Shown here piece after piece: positions 17,669 to 28,641 of a stretch of DNA of 64,000 nucleotides. A program made the position numbers and the translations under genes. This DNA is from Pseudomonas segetis (lineage in GTDB: Bacteria; Pseudomonadota; Gammaproteobacteria; Pseudomonadales; Pseudomonadaceae), in assembly GCF_900188155.1 (NCBI RefSeq), contig NZ_FZOG01000002.1, positions 697,845 to 761,844 of the forward strand, read 5' to 3'. Position 1 is the stretch's first letter, and the number at the start of each line of letters is the position of its first letter. The notes under the pieces are model-generated. The model ran no database searches and was not told the origin of the DNA. It saw only the letters and a list, made by a program, of their open reading frames with translations.

Positions 17669-18175
17669 ATGAGCCCGCTCAAAGCATTACTCGCAGCAGT
17701 TCCGCAACAGGGTCAGGTACGCTGGATTGGTGTACGCCCCGCATCGCGCGCGCCAATGATCATGCTCGATGCCGTGGAAGCGCGACGCGATGAAGGCCTG
17801 ACCGGCGATCACAGCCGCCCTGGCCCGCGCAATGCTCGCCAAGTCACCTTTATCCAGTGGGAACACCTCGCGGTCGTAAGCGCATTATTGAATCGCCACG
17901 CAGACAACCCGATTCGCGCCGAAGACCTGCGCCGCAATATCGCAATCAGCGGTATCAACCTATTCAGCCTCAAGGGCCGACGCTTCAGAATCGGGCAAGC
18001 GGTGTTCGAAACCACAGGTTGGTGCCAACCCTGCGCACGCCTGGAAGAACGGCTTGGGTTAGGCACATTCCAGGCGATGAGGGGCCACGGCGGCATTACC
18101 GCCAGAGTGCTGCAAAGTGGCATCATTCGTTGCGGCGACAGCTTGACGGTAGAACCCCTGGCAGATACGGACTAA
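17669..18175 (+). CDS. MOSC domain protein
   Basis: A 168-residue single-domain MOSC protein, of the fold that ends molybdenum-cofactor sulphurases and binds Moco or related sulphur carriers. Features are EGLTGDHS near residue 45, the region ENLRRN-like AEDLRRNIAISGINLF, and a Cys pair in GWCQPC, the usual place of the conserved MOSC cysteine. I chose the ATG giving MSPLKALLAA; the longer frame to 17585 would run through a REP. Its substrate is unknown. Confidence 0.87.
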   Translation: MSPLKALLAAVPQQGQVRWIGVRPASRAPMIMLDAVEARRDEGLTGDHSRPGPRNARQVTFIQWEHLAVVSALLNRHADNPIRAEDLRRNIAISGINLFSLKGRRFRIGQAVFETTGWCQPCARLEERLGLGTFQAMRGHGGITARVLQSGIIRCGDSLTVEPLADTD

Positions 18176-18331
18176 GAGGCAATCCTGCACCAGCTTGTTA
18201 CAGGCCAGCAGCTGAACATCAATTACGCCCTGTCCGGTTAATTGCGCTAGGCTTGAACGCACAAGAGCCTGTAAGCAATTGGGAATTTTTCTATAATCAG
18301 GCCCATGATGCACTCGACCATCGAGGTTTCC

Positions 18332-18505
18332 ATGACCAGCCGCCTTAAGCCTGTCGACCAACAACGTGTTGACCAGTATCTGAGCGCCCCACAACACCAA
18401 GTCGAACGCCGCCCTTTTAAGGTCTGGCGCCTGCTATTGGTGGTGCTGTGTATAGTCATCGCCCTCGGGTTCCTCAGCCGATTTCTTGGGAGTTTGGTGC
18501 TATGA
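18332..18505 (+). CDS. DUF3094 small membrane protein
   Basis: A 57-residue protein beginning MTSRLKPVDQQRVDQYLSA with one C-terminal membrane helix (VWRLLLVVLCIVIALGFLSRFL). The family is common in Pseudomonas just before ndh, with no known function. An alternative ATG 27 bases upstream lacks the family's usual start. Confidence 0.85.
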   Translation: MTSRLKPVDQQRVDQYLSAPQHQVERRPFKVWRLLLVVLCIVIALGFLSRFLGSLVL

Positions 18506-18568
18506 GCTGCCTAGCGCTCGCCCTACCCCGTGTTAACTCTTCTTTTCAAAGCCTTGCGAGTCTATTAA

Positions 18569-19876
18569 ATGAGCCATCAAATCGTGATCGTCGGCGGTGG
18601 CGCCGGCGGCTTGGAGCTTGCTACCCGCCTGGGTAAATCCCTGGGCAAGCGCGGTAAAGCCAAAGTAATTCTGGTCGACGCCAATCTCACCCACATCTGG
18701 AAACCATTGCTGCACGAAGTGGCGGCAGGTTCACTCAACTCATCAGGCGACGAGCTGAACTATGTCGCCCAGGCAAAATGGAATCATTTTGAGTTTCAAC
18801 TCGGGCGCATGTCCGGGCTGGATCGCAACAACAAGACAATCCGCCTGGACGCCACGCTGGATGAGCACGGCCAGGTTTTGGTTCCCCAGCGCGAACTGCA
18901 CTACGACAGCCTGGTTATCGCAGTGGGTAGCACCACCAATGACTTCGGCACACCGGGCGCTGCGCAACACTGTTTGTTTCTTGACACCCGTGAGCAGGCA
19001 GAGCGCTTTCACAACCAACTGCTGAATCACTACCTGCGCGCACATGCCAGCCAAAGCGAAAACATCGAGCAGATCAGCGTGGCGATTGTCGGTGCCGGCG
19101 CCACAGGTGTTGAACTGGCAGCCGAACTCCACCATGCCGCGCACGAACTTGCAGCCTACGGCCTTAACCGCATACTGCCGGAAAACATGCGCATCACCTT
19201 GATTGAGGCGGGACCGCGCGTGCTTCCCGCGCTGCCTGAGCGTATCAGCCAGCCAGTGCATAAAACCCTGGAAAAACTCGGGGTCAAGGTGCTGACCAAT
19301 TCAGCGGTCAGCGAAGTGACGGCCGATGCATTGGTTACCGCAAACGGAGAAACCATCACTGCCAGCCTGAAAATCTGGGCAGCCGGCATTCGCGCACCCA
19401 AGTTCCTCAAGGAAATCGCTGGCCTGGAGACCAATCGCATCAACCAACTGGTGGTGCGCCCGACCCTGCAAACCACCGAAGATGACGACATCTTCGCTTT
19501 TGGTGACTGCGCCGCCTGCCCGCATCCCGGCACCGAAGGGCGCAACGTGCCACCACGCGCTCAAGCCGCCCACCAACAGGCATCGCTACTGGCGAAAACC
19601 CTTAAGATCCGCGTGCTGGGCCTGGATAAAGAGTTGCCGCAATACCAGTACCGCGATTACGGCTCGCTGATTTCCTTGTCGAGCTTCTCGGCAGTGGGCA
19701 ACTTGATGGGCAACCTGACCGGCAGCGTGATGCTCGAAGGCTGGCTGGCACGGATGTTTTATGTATCGCTCTATCGCATGCACCAAATGGCGCTGTACGG
19801 CTTCTTTCGCACCGCGCTCTTGATGCTCAGCGACCGCATAGGCCGCAGCACAGAACCAAGGCTCAAGCTGCACTAA
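18569..19876 (+). CDS. ndh: Type II NADH dehydrogenase
   Basis: A 435-residue membrane-associated flavoprotein that oxidises NADH and reduces ubiquinone without pumping protons. It has an FAD-binding Rossmann motif VGGGAGGLELATRLG at the start and an NADH-binding motif VGAGATGVELAAEL near residue 175. A late FGDCAACP segment is the usual FAD-contact region. The C-terminal amphipathic part should anchor it to the membrane. It is a core respiratory gene and appears monocistronic. Confidence 0.96.
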   Translation: MSHQIVIVGGGAGGLELATRLGKSLGKRGKAKVILVDANLTHIWKPLLHEVAAGSLNSSGDELNYVAQAKWNHFEFQLGRMSGLDRNNKTIRLDATLDEHGQVLVPQRELHYDSLVIAVGSTTNDFGTPGAAQHCLFLDTREQAERFHNQLLNHYLRAHASQSENIEQISVAIVGAGATGVELAAELHHAAHELAAYGLNRILPENMRITLIEAGPRVLPALPERISQPVHKTLEKLGVKVLTNSAVSEVTADALVTANGETITASLKIWAAGIRAPKFLKEIAGLETNRINQLVVRPTLQTTEDDDIFAFGDCAACPHPGTEGRNVPPRAQAAHQQASLLAKTLKIRVLGLDKELPQYQYRDYGSLISLSSFSAVGNLMGNLTGSVMLEGWLARMFYVSLYRMHQMALYGFFRTALLMLSDRIGRSTEPRLKLH

Positions 19877-19910
19877 TCGACACACAGAACCAACAACCAT
19901 AGGCACAAGT

Positions 19911-20000
19911 GGCGGACAGAAAGGCACTGTCCGCCCTACGCAGCATCGCAAGCGCACTCCAACCGAACGGTAGGGTGCGACAACGCGAAGCTTGTCCACC
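19911..20000. repeat. REP pair (REPIN) on the left of the RAYT gene
   Basis: GGCGGACAG/CTGTCCGCC plus CTAC (19911-19939) and GTAGGGTGCGACAA ... TTGTCCACC (19970-20000) are set head to head. This is the left flank of the RAYT gene starting at 20038. Confidence 0.9.
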
Positions 20001-20037
20001 ATGGCTTAGGTACCTAGCCACTCAAGATTGAGCCGCT

Positions 20038-20568
20038 GTGCCTAATTACCGCCGCGCCTGTGTTCGGGGTGCTACTTATTTCTTTACCGTTAATCTGCGT
20101 GATCGAAAAAGCGATCTGCTGATCCGCGAAATCGACTTATTGCGCGATACAGTCCGCGCAACAAGGGCTCGTCACCCATTTCATATCGATGCCTGGGTGG
20201 TGCTGCCCGAGCACATGCACTGCATGTGGACACTGCCACCGAACGACCACGAGTTCGCCCTGCGCTGGAAGGTAATTAAACAGACCTTCAGCAAACGCCT
20301 GCCGAAAACCGAACCACGAACAGGCTGCCAACTCAACCGCAGAGAACGCGGTATCTGGCAACGCCGTTATTGGGAGCACTTGATTCGCGACCCAAGGGAC
20401 TACCAACTGCATTTCGATTACATTCACTACAACCCACTGAAACATAAGCATGCTCAAAGGCTGGCTGACTGGCCCTATTCGAGCTTTCACCGAGCAGTTG
20501 CAATGGGTATTTACTCCGAAGACTGGTGCGCCAGCCCTACGCATGAGCAGGGTAGTTTCGGAGAATGA
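20038..20568 (+). CDS. REP-associated tyrosine transposase (RAYT)
   Basis: A 176-residue single-strand DNA transposase of the IS200/IS605-like Y1 family, domesticated with REP sequences. The HUH metal motif is visible as PEHMHCMW, and the Tyr-bearing helix as RDYQLHFDYIHYNPLKHKHA. The predicted start is a GTG. REP palindromes with GTAG heads flank it on both sides and occur throughout the window. Such enzymes are known to bind and cleave REP DNA. The gene looks intact. It is the probable source of REP spread in this genome. Confidence 0.93.
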   Translation: MPNYRRACVRGATYFFTVNLRDRKSDLLIREIDLLRDTVRATRARHPFHIDAWVVLPEHMHCMWTLPPNDHEFALRWKVIKQTFSKRLPKTEPRTGCQLNRRERGIWQRRYWEHLIRDPRDYQLHFDYIHYNPLKHKHAQRLADWPYSSFHRAVAMGIYSEDWCASPTHEQGSFGE

Positions 20569-20623
20569 GGCTTGACGAAGCAGCGAGTCGAGGCAATGCC
20601 TCCAGCGATCCACAACCGCAAAT

Positions 20624-20652
20624 GGCGGACAGAAAGGCACTGTCCGCCCTAC
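20624..20652. repeat. REP palindrome on the right of the RAYT gene
   Basis: GGCGGACAG, AAAGGCA loop, CTGTCCGCC plus CTAC. The loop AAAGGCA matches the left-flank copy at 19911 rather than the AAAAGCG of distant copies, as expected for a unit mobilised together with this RAYT. Confidence 0.88.
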
Positions 20653-20708
20653 AAGGTACATATCAGTAACTTGGATGTGACACAGGCTCGGCAGCAAATT
20701 GCAGGCAT

Positions 20709-20736
20709 AAAAAAAGCGCCTTATCGGCGCTTTTTT
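20709..20736 (-). terminator. Terminator of the tRNA operon
   Basis: The stem is AGCGCC/GGCGCT flanked by A and T runs, so it can work in both directions. A second perfect hairpin, GGAACAGAGT/ACTCTGTTCC, lies between it and tRNA-Lys at 20741-20765. Confidence 0.9.
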
Positions 20737-20740
20737 AATT

Positions 20741-20765
20741 GGAACAGAGTGAATGACTCTGTTCC
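20741..20765. repeat. Perfect 10-bp inverted repeat after tRNA-Lys
   Basis: GGAACAGAGT, loop GAATG, ACTCTGTTCC. It is transcribed at the 3' end of the tRNA precursor and may guide processing. No T run follows directly. Confidence 0.7.
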
Positions 20766-20800
20766 TAAGATTCAACTCTTATCAACAGCAAGAGCGAAAA

Positions 20801-20876
20801 TGGTGGGTCGTGTGGGATTCGAACCTACGACCAATTGGTTAAAAGCCAACTGCTCTACCAACTGAGCTAACGACCC
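20801..20876 (-). tRNA. tRNA-Lys (anticodon TTT)
   Basis: A 76-nucleotide cloverleaf with encoded CCA. The acceptor arm is GGGTCGT, the anticodon loop CTTTTAA, and the T loop GTTCGAATC. It is last of three tRNAs on this strand. Confidence 0.98.
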
Positions 20877-20881
20877 AAAAA

Positions 20882-20958
20882 TGGTCGGGGTAGGGGGATT
20901 CGAACTCCCGACATCCTGCTCCCAAAGCAGGCGCGCTACCGGACTGCGCTATACCCCG
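20882..20958 (-). tRNA. tRNA-Pro (anticodon TGG)
   Basis: A 77-nucleotide cloverleaf with encoded CCA. The acceptor arm is CGGGGTA, and the anticodon loop TTTGGGA sits in a CCTGC/GCAGG stem. It is the middle gene of the tRNA operon. Confidence 0.98.
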
Positions 20959-20970
20959 ATATTGAAAGTT

Positions 20971-21046
20971 TGGCTCCGCGACCAGGACTCGAACCTGGGA
21001 CCCAATGATTAACAGTCATTTGCTCTACCGACTGAGCTATCGCGGA
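20971..21046 (-). tRNA. tRNA-Asn (anticodon GTT)
   Basis: A 76-nucleotide cloverleaf with encoded CCA. The acceptor arm is TCCGCGA, and the anticodon loop is CTGTTAA. It is first in the operon, about 67 bases after the predicted promoter. Confidence 0.98.
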
Positions 21047-21112
21047 ACTACATACCTTCAAGCCTCAGATATGCGTCTGGACTCAAGTCCTTTCCCGTAT
21101 CTGAGGCGCGCC

Positions 21113-21140
21113 ATTTTACGGTTTACGGCCGTACTGTCAA
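21113..21140 (-). promoter_or_regulatory. Stable-RNA promoter of the tRNA operon
   Basis: On the minus strand a perfect -35 TTGACA and a -10 TAAAAT are separated by 16 bases. They are followed by the GC-rich discriminator GGCGCGCC typical of stringently controlled tRNA and rRNA promoters. Confidence 0.85.
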
Positions 21141-21256
21141 CCCCCTTTTTTGCTTTTATGACAATGCTTTGCACGGCGCCCAACGCCTGCTATATCTTCT
21201 ACTAATAAAGCCAGCGCAGGATGCAAAGGCTAGAAGCACTTTTGCTAGGAAAGTAC

Positions 21257-23593
21257 ATGAGCAAACCAGGCCCACCGAACGTTCACCCAATATCTGGACG
21301 CACACTCGCCAGCCGCGGCATTCAACCGCGCTTTGGTGGGCTGGTACAGCATTGCAGGCAATTAGTGATGAACCGGCTGGCGGAGCACCTGACCGGTGTA
21401 TTCGGCCAGGTCGACGATACCCTGTTCGAGTGCGCCGAAAAGGCTGAAAACAACCAGGTACAGACGCTTTTTTTTGACAACATGCGCGAGATCCGCAAGC
21501 AGCGGCCACAAATTGAGCGCATGTACCACCAGAAAATAGCGCATAACTTTTCTGAATTTCTTGAAGGCAAGCTCAAGCCCGCCGATGCGGTCAGCGAGAT
21601 CAAGGCTGATGCCCTTAGCCTGATCCAGAACGAAGAGTATGAAGAAAGCCTGCAAGTAACCAATATGGTGAGCCGGGTAAAGGCGCGCTGCGCCCAACCG
21701 TTATTTGCCCTGGAACAGCGACTTGCACTGCTTAACAATGGTGTAAAGCTGGTGGAGGACAATAATCCGTTTGGGCCACAGATGATCGCCATGGCATTTC
21801 GTGAAGCCCTTGAACCCTGCCCTTTTCCACTGCGCATCAAAGTCATTCTCTACACCTTGTTCGACCAGCATGTCATGAGCAGCCTCGACAGCCTTTATGA
21901 CGGACTCAACCAGCGCCTGATCGAGGGCGGCATCCTGCCAAACCTGAAATACACGGCGCCGCGCAACAGCAATCCTGCCAGCAAAACGACGCATGAACAG
22001 GGCTCGTCCGAACAGCCTGCAGGCGCAGCGCAGCCAGGCACGGGCTGGAGGATGTCGAGCGTCGAACATGGTTACGCGCCACCTCCCGCAGCGGATGCCC
22101 CGCTGCCCAGCGATCCCACGGCGCTACTTAACAGCCTGGCCTCACTGCTCAACGAGCATCGGCGGCGCGCTCCGAATACGCCACTGCAAGGCAATACACG
22201 CAGTATCAGCAGTTTTGCCCCGGCCGAGGCCACCCGGACCTACAGTGCTAACGAGCTGATTGACGCCTTGAACAGGATGCAACGTCAATCAGCGGATGAC
22301 TTTGCCCAGCGCCTGCATCAGCCGCAACAGGTCGATGGCCTGAAAGCCGACTTGCAAAGCCAACTCGAAGAACACAGCGAACTGCCGGGACAGCAGAAAG
22401 TCTCGGATCAAGAAGCCGATATTATCGACCTGGTCGGCATGTTGTTTGACTTCATCCTTGATGACGACAACCTGCCCGACAACTGCAAAACCGCGCTGTC
22501 CCACCTGCATACGCCTTACCTCAAAGTCGCGCTGCTTGATAAAGCCCTGTTCACCCAACATCACCACCCGGCGCGCAAGCTGCTCAACAGCATGGCGCAG
22601 GCCGGCGTGCTCTATGGCGGCGAAGGTGATGAACGCGGCCTGCTGGCCAAAATGCATTGGGTAGTCGAGCGTGTCATCCATGGTTTCAGCGGTGATTTGC
22701 AGCTATTTGATAATTTACTCGAGGAATTCAATGAGTTCGTCGCAACCCTCAAGCATAAGGTGGACTTGCGTGAGCGTCGCGCAGTAGAGGCCGCCAAGGG
22801 CCGCGACAAACTTCTCGGCGCTCGCCAGCAAGCCATCGAAGTCATCAATGCGTCTTTGAGCAATCGCCAGCCTCCCGCGATCATTCGCAACTTCCTTGAA
22901 CTGACCTGGGCCGATGTATTGGTCTTCGTGCTACTGCGCCACGGTGATACAAGCTCAGAATGGCTGCGCTCCTGCGAGATTGCCGAACAGCTTGCCTGGA
23001 GCGGCACAGTGCTTGATGAGGCCGGTGCGAGCCGCTTGCAAAGCATACGAGTGAGCCTGCTTGAAGACTTGAGCAAGGGCCTGCGACTGCTCGGTGGCTA
23101 TCACGAGGACGGTATCCGTCGCCTGCTCCAGGACCTGGTAACCTGCCAGCATGCCGTGCAGGCCAACCAACCCCAGGTCGCCGCCAAGCTCAGCCCGCAA
23201 CTACTGGAAAGCCAGCTCGGCGCCATGCTGGGAGAGGATGCAGCGCTGGCCAGCCAGGCACCATCGGTTTCCGGGCTGTCATCTCGGGCTCAAGCCATCG
23301 CCAAGGAGCTCAGCCAGATCGATTTTGACACCTGGTTTGAATTTTTCAGCAATGGACAGACCCAGCGCCTCAAGCTTTCGTGGTTTAGCCCGACAACCCG
23401 TAACTACATGTTTGTCGATCACAGCGGCCAGCGCGTTGCGATCAAACCTTTAGCGACCCTCGCCACAGAAATGGAGCAAGGACTCGCCCGGGTCGTTCCA
23501 GCAGAGCGCAACGTACCACTGGTCGACCGGGCGCTGTCTTCAATTTATCGTGTGCTGCAGCGCTTTACCGGCCGCGCAGCCGAAACAACCTAA
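21257..23593 (+). CDS. DUF1631 domain protein (second copy)
   Basis: A 778-residue cytoplasmic protein paralogous to the gene at 5445-7739. Shared blocks include FGQVDDTLFECAEKAENN (compare FDNADDTLFEMADRATSN), VGMLFDFILDD and PARKLLNSMAQ. The N-terminal helical half is followed by a low-complexity linker near residue 230-290. The C-terminal module contains WFEFFSNGQTQRLKLSWFSP and YMFVDHSGQR. I chose the ATG at 21257, which has AGGAAA six bases before it; an in-frame ATG 36 bases upstream has weaker support. It ends 9 bases before a PilZ gene, so the two form an operon. The function is unknown; a link to cyclic-di-GMP is an inference from the neighbour. Confidence 0.88.
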   Translation: MSKPGPPNVHPISGRTLASRGIQPRFGGLVQHCRQLVMNRLAEHLTGVFGQVDDTLFECAEKAENNQVQTLFFDNMREIRKQRPQIERMYHQKIAHNFSEFLEGKLKPADAVSEIKADALSLIQNEEYEESLQVTNMVSRVKARCAQPLFALEQRLALLNNGVKLVEDNNPFGPQMIAMAFREALEPCPFPLRIKVILYTLFDQHVMSSLDSLYDGLNQRLIEGGILPNLKYTAPRNSNPASKTTHEQGSSEQPAGAAQPGTGWRMSSVEHGYAPPPAADAPLPSDPTALLNSLASLLNEHRRRAPNTPLQGNTRSISSFAPAEATRTYSANELIDALNRMQRQSADDFAQRLHQPQQVDGLKADLQSQLEEHSELPGQQKVSDQEADIIDLVGMLFDFILDDDNLPDNCKTALSHLHTPYLKVALLDKALFTQHHHPARKLLNSMAQAGVLYGGEGDERGLLAKMHWVVERVIHGFSGDLQLFDNLLEEFNEFVATLKHKVDLRERRAVEAAKGRDKLLGARQQAIEVINASLSNRQPPAIIRNFLELTWADVLVFVLLRHGDTSSEWLRSCEIAEQLAWSGTVLDEAGASRLQSIRVSLLEDLSKGLRLLGGYHEDGIRRLLQDLVTCQHAVQANQPQVAAKLSPQLLESQLGAMLGEDAALASQAPSVSGLSSRAQAIAKELSQIDFDTWFEFFSNGQTQRLKLSWFSPTTRNYMFVDHSGQRVAIKPLATLATEMEQGLARVVPAERNVPLVDRALSSIYRVLQRFTGRAAETT

Positions 23594-23602
23594 GGAGCTC
23601 AC

Positions 23603-23935
23603 ATGGAGGATCGTCGTCAGCACAATCGGCTAAGCACCGAATTGCAGCTGGAAGTCTTCGACTTACATTCAGGACAACGCTTGGGCCGAGTTGTAGACCT
23701 TTCCAACGAAGGATTCATGCTGTTTAGCGATACCCCGCTGGCGGTCGATGCGCTTATTGAGTGCCGGATTGTCAGCGAGCAATTGATTGAGGGGATTGGA
23801 GAGGTACAGCTGGGTGCGGATTGCCTGTGGAGCCGCCCCGGTGCGGATGGCCAGCATTGCTGGGCCGGCTTTCATATCATCGATATCGCCGATGACCAGG
23901 CAGTATTGCTCGAAACCCTGCTCAAACACCTGTAA
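23603..23935 (+). CDS. PilZ domain protein
   Basis: A 110-residue protein made of one PilZ domain. The cyclic-di-GMP contacts are visible as DRRQHNR at residues 3-9 (RxxxR) and DLSNEGF near residue 33-39 (D/N-x-S-x-x-G). It should therefore bind the second messenger. No other domain is fused, so it probably acts on a partner. The best candidate by context is the DUF1631 protein encoded 9 bases upstream. A REP pair follows. Confidence 0.92.
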   Translation: MEDRRQHNRLSTELQLEVFDLHSGQRLGRVVDLSNEGFMLFSDTPLAVDALIECRIVSEQLIEGIGEVQLGADCLWSRPGADGQHCWAGFHIIDIADDQAVLLETLLKHL

Positions 23936-23954
23936 GACACGCCCTGCCTCATCT

Positions 23955-24010
23955 AGCGCTGTCCGCCCTACATCACACGCGCAGGGTGTGACAACGCGAA
24001 GCTTGTCAAC
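23955..24010. repeat. Truncated REP pair after the PilZ gene
   Basis: Only the right arm of the first palindrome remains (AGCGCTGTCCGCCCTAC), followed by GCAGGGTGTGACAACGCGAA and a TTGTCAACC arm. It lies between the convergent PilZ and clpB genes. Confidence 0.75.
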
Positions 24011-24028
24011 CAAAATCCCCAGGCCAAT

Positions 24029-24056
24029 AAAAAAGCCCTGCAATAATGCAGGGCTT
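24029..24056 (-). terminator. clpB terminator
   Basis: The stem AAGCCCTGCA/TGCAGGGCTT with a 4-base loop is followed on the minus strand by TTTTTTATT. It lies about 19 bases past the clpB stop. Confidence 0.92.
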
Positions 24057-24074
24057 CAAGGTCATGACTCAGGC

Positions 24075-26639
<2,565 letters not shown>

Positions 26640-26695
26640 GGCGTCATCCTTCCTTTAAAAAGCAGGCCGCGCTATAGAAATCGCGCTAGTGAGCA

Positions 26696-26716
26696 CTTGA
26701 TTAGTTTTTAATCAAG
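26696..26716. repeat. Inverted repeat in the clpB leader
   Basis: CTTGATTA and TAATCAAG arms are separated by 5 bases. It lies about 60 bases upstream of clpB, downstream of the predicted heat-shock promoter, so it would form a hairpin in the mRNA leader. Confidence 0.6.
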
Positions 26717-26738
26717 GAAGCCTGCCGAGATGGATAAT

Positions 26739-26767
26739 AGATGAGGCTGTCAAGACCGTTTTTCAAG
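26739..26767 (-). promoter_or_regulatory. Sigma-32 (heat-shock) promoter of clpB
   Basis: On the minus strand -35 CTTGAAA, 14 bases, then -10 CCTCATCT, against the consensus CTTGAAA and CCCCATNT. This gives a leader of roughly 90-95 bases. It fits the known heat induction of clpB. Confidence 0.75.
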
Positions 26768-26785
26768 TCTGCCCGATAAATGCTT

Positions 26786-27523
26786 TTAGTCAGTCAGCCA
26801 GACTAAAGAAGCAAAGCGCCCAGTGCGCGATGCCTGGCGGTAGGAATAGAAGCGCGGATCGCTGAATGTGCAAAAACCGCCGCCATAGACCGCGGTCACA
26901 CCCCGCGCCGCCAGGCGAATTCGCGCCAGCTGGTAGATATCCGCCATAAAGCGTCCGGCATTGCGACTTGGCACGAAAGCCTCGGCGGCTTGCGGGTGCT
27001 GGCTGACGAACGCCTCACGCACTTCCGGGCCAACTTCAAAGGCGTCAGGCCCGATGGCCGGACCGAGCCAGACCAGGGTTTCCGCAGGCTCGAAGCCGAG
27101 CACATCCAGGGTCGCCTCCAGCACGCCATTGGCCAGCCCGCGCCAACCGGCATGGGCCGCCGCGACACGGCTGCCAGCCCGGTCGCAAAACAACACCGGC
27201 AAACAATCGGCAGTCATCACTGCACAGGCTACGCCCGGCGCTTGTGTCCAGCTGGCATCTGCCTCGATCACTCGACGGGTATCCGCCTCGGCGACCACGA
27301 TACCGTGCACCTGGTTCAGCCACGCGGGCTGGCAGCCAACCTGGCTGATCAGGCGCTGGCGATTTTTAGCCACGGCAACCGGGTCGTCATCAACATGCAG
27401 GCCCAGGTTAAGGCTGGCAAAGGGTTCAGGGCTGATGCCTCCGCTGCGGGTGGTGACGCAAGCATTGACTCGCACCGGCGCCGGCCAGTCAGGAATCAAC
27501 CAATCATGAGCAACGCGTTTCAC
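26786..27523 (-). CDS. pgeF: Peptidoglycan editing factor PgeF (YfiH family)
   Basis: A 245-residue protein of the YfiH/DUF152 family, described as a purine nucleoside phosphorylase/laccase-like fold. E. coli PgeF removes wrongly incorporated L-Ser muropeptide precursors. The metal-site motif HAGWRGLANG is present, as is TADCLPVLFCD with the conserved Cys. The start I prefer is a GTG at 27523, overlapping the rluD stop as GTGA, giving MKRVAHDWLIPDWPAP. A longer frame to 27598 would overlap rluD by 79 bases and has no family support. Confidence 0.92.
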   Translation of the reverse strand: MKRVAHDWLIPDWPAPVRVNACVTTRSGGISPEPFASLNLGLHVDDDPVAVAKNRQRLISQVGCQPAWLNQVHGIVVAEADTRRVIEADASWTQAPGVACAVMTADCLPVLFCDRAGSRVAAAHAGWRGLANGVLEATLDVLGFEPAETLVWLGPAIGPDAFEVGPEVREAFVSQHPQAAEAFVPSRNAGRFMADIYQLARIRLAARGVTAVYGGGFCTFSDPRFYSYRQASRTGRFASLVWLTD

Positions 27524-28494
27524 CCGACGAACGCCTCGCGGTCTTGACGCAGCAAGGTCAGCAACCAAACCAGGTCGTCTGGCAGCGCTGATTCCCACTT
27601 CATGCGCTTACCCGTCACCGGATGATCCAACTCCAGGAACCGTGCATGCAGGGCCTGGCGCGGAAATTCCTTCAGGCTTTGCACCAGCGTTGGGCTCGCC
27701 GCTGGCGGAATACGGAAGCGCCCGGCATAGACCGGGTCACCGATCAGCGGGAAGCCGACATGGCTCATATGCACACGAATCTGGTGAGTACGCCCTGTTT
27801 CCAGCTTGACCCGGGCATGGGTATGAGAGCGGAAACGCTCAAGCACGCGGTAATGGCTGATTGCCTGCTTACCACCGTCTGTCACCGTCATACGCTGGCG
27901 CTGCGATGAGCTGCGACCAATAGGCGCATCAATTTTGCCGCCAGCAGTGATAACACCAATCACCACGCATTCATAAATGCGACTAACGGTACGTTTTTGC
28001 AACTGATCAACCAATTGCGTCTGCGCCTGGATATTTTTTGCAACCACCATCAAGCCGGTGGTGTCTTTATCCAAACGGTGAACAATCCCGGCGCGCGGCA
28101 CATTGACGATGTCTGGAACATGGTGCAACAAGGCATTCAGCAAGGTGCCATCGGAATGCCCCGCAGCCGGATGCACCACCAAACCTGCTGGTTTGTTGAT
28201 CACCAAAATATCATCGTCTTCGTAAACGATATCCAGGGCGATGTCCTGCGCAATCCACTCACCCTGGGCCTCTTGCTCAGCATTTAGCTCAAGCTGGGCG
28301 CCGCCGTGAACGATATCGCGCGGACGAATGACCTTGCCATCAACCGTCAGCAAGCCCTCTTTTATCCACGCCGTCAGGCGCGAACGCGAGTGCTCCGCAA
28401 AGAGCTGCGCGGCGATTTGGTCTAGCCTTTGACCGCCTAAATCACTCGGTACTTCGGCACTTAATTGTATGGACTGCTTATTTATAGATGACAT
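27520..28494 (-). CDS. rluD: 23S rRNA pseudouridine(1911/1915/1917) synthase RluD
   Basis: A 324-residue pseudouridine synthase acting on helix 69 of 23S rRNA. An S4 RNA-binding domain lies near residues 15-75 (GGQRLDQIAAQLFAEHSRSR). The catalytic Asp is in VHRLDKDTTGLMV, and the late RTHQIRVHM motif is present. The chosen start is MSSINKQSIQLSAEVPSDLG, which fits family length. An in-frame ATG 21 bases upstream has AAAGG before it and cannot be excluded. It is divergent from bamD, an arrangement conserved in many gammaproteobacteria. Confidence 0.95.
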   Translation of the reverse strand: MSSINKQSIQLSAEVPSDLGGQRLDQIAAQLFAEHSRSRLTAWIKEGLLTVDGKVIRPRDIVHGGAQLELNAEQEAQGEWIAQDIALDIVYEDDDILVINKPAGLVVHPAAGHSDGTLLNALLHHVPDIVNVPRAGIVHRLDKDTTGLMVVAKNIQAQTQLVDQLQKRTVSRIYECVVIGVITAGGKIDAPIGRSSSQRQRMTVTDGGKQAISHYRVLERFRSHTHARVKLETGRTHQIRVHMSHVGFPLIGDPVYAGRFRIPPAASPTLVQSLKEFPRQALHARFLELDHPVTGKRMKWESALPDDLVWLLTLLRQDREAFVG

Positions 28495-28641
28495 GCTCTG
28501 CAACGGCGGGGGCATAGCCTTTGGTTTCAGCTACGCGCTTGTGGTTAAATACGGCGTCTTTGCCCCGGGAGTGCCAGGGGCGCCCATCATAACAGGACGG
28601 CTTTGTTCAAGACAGCCGCCGTCACAGGGACGCAAGCCGCC

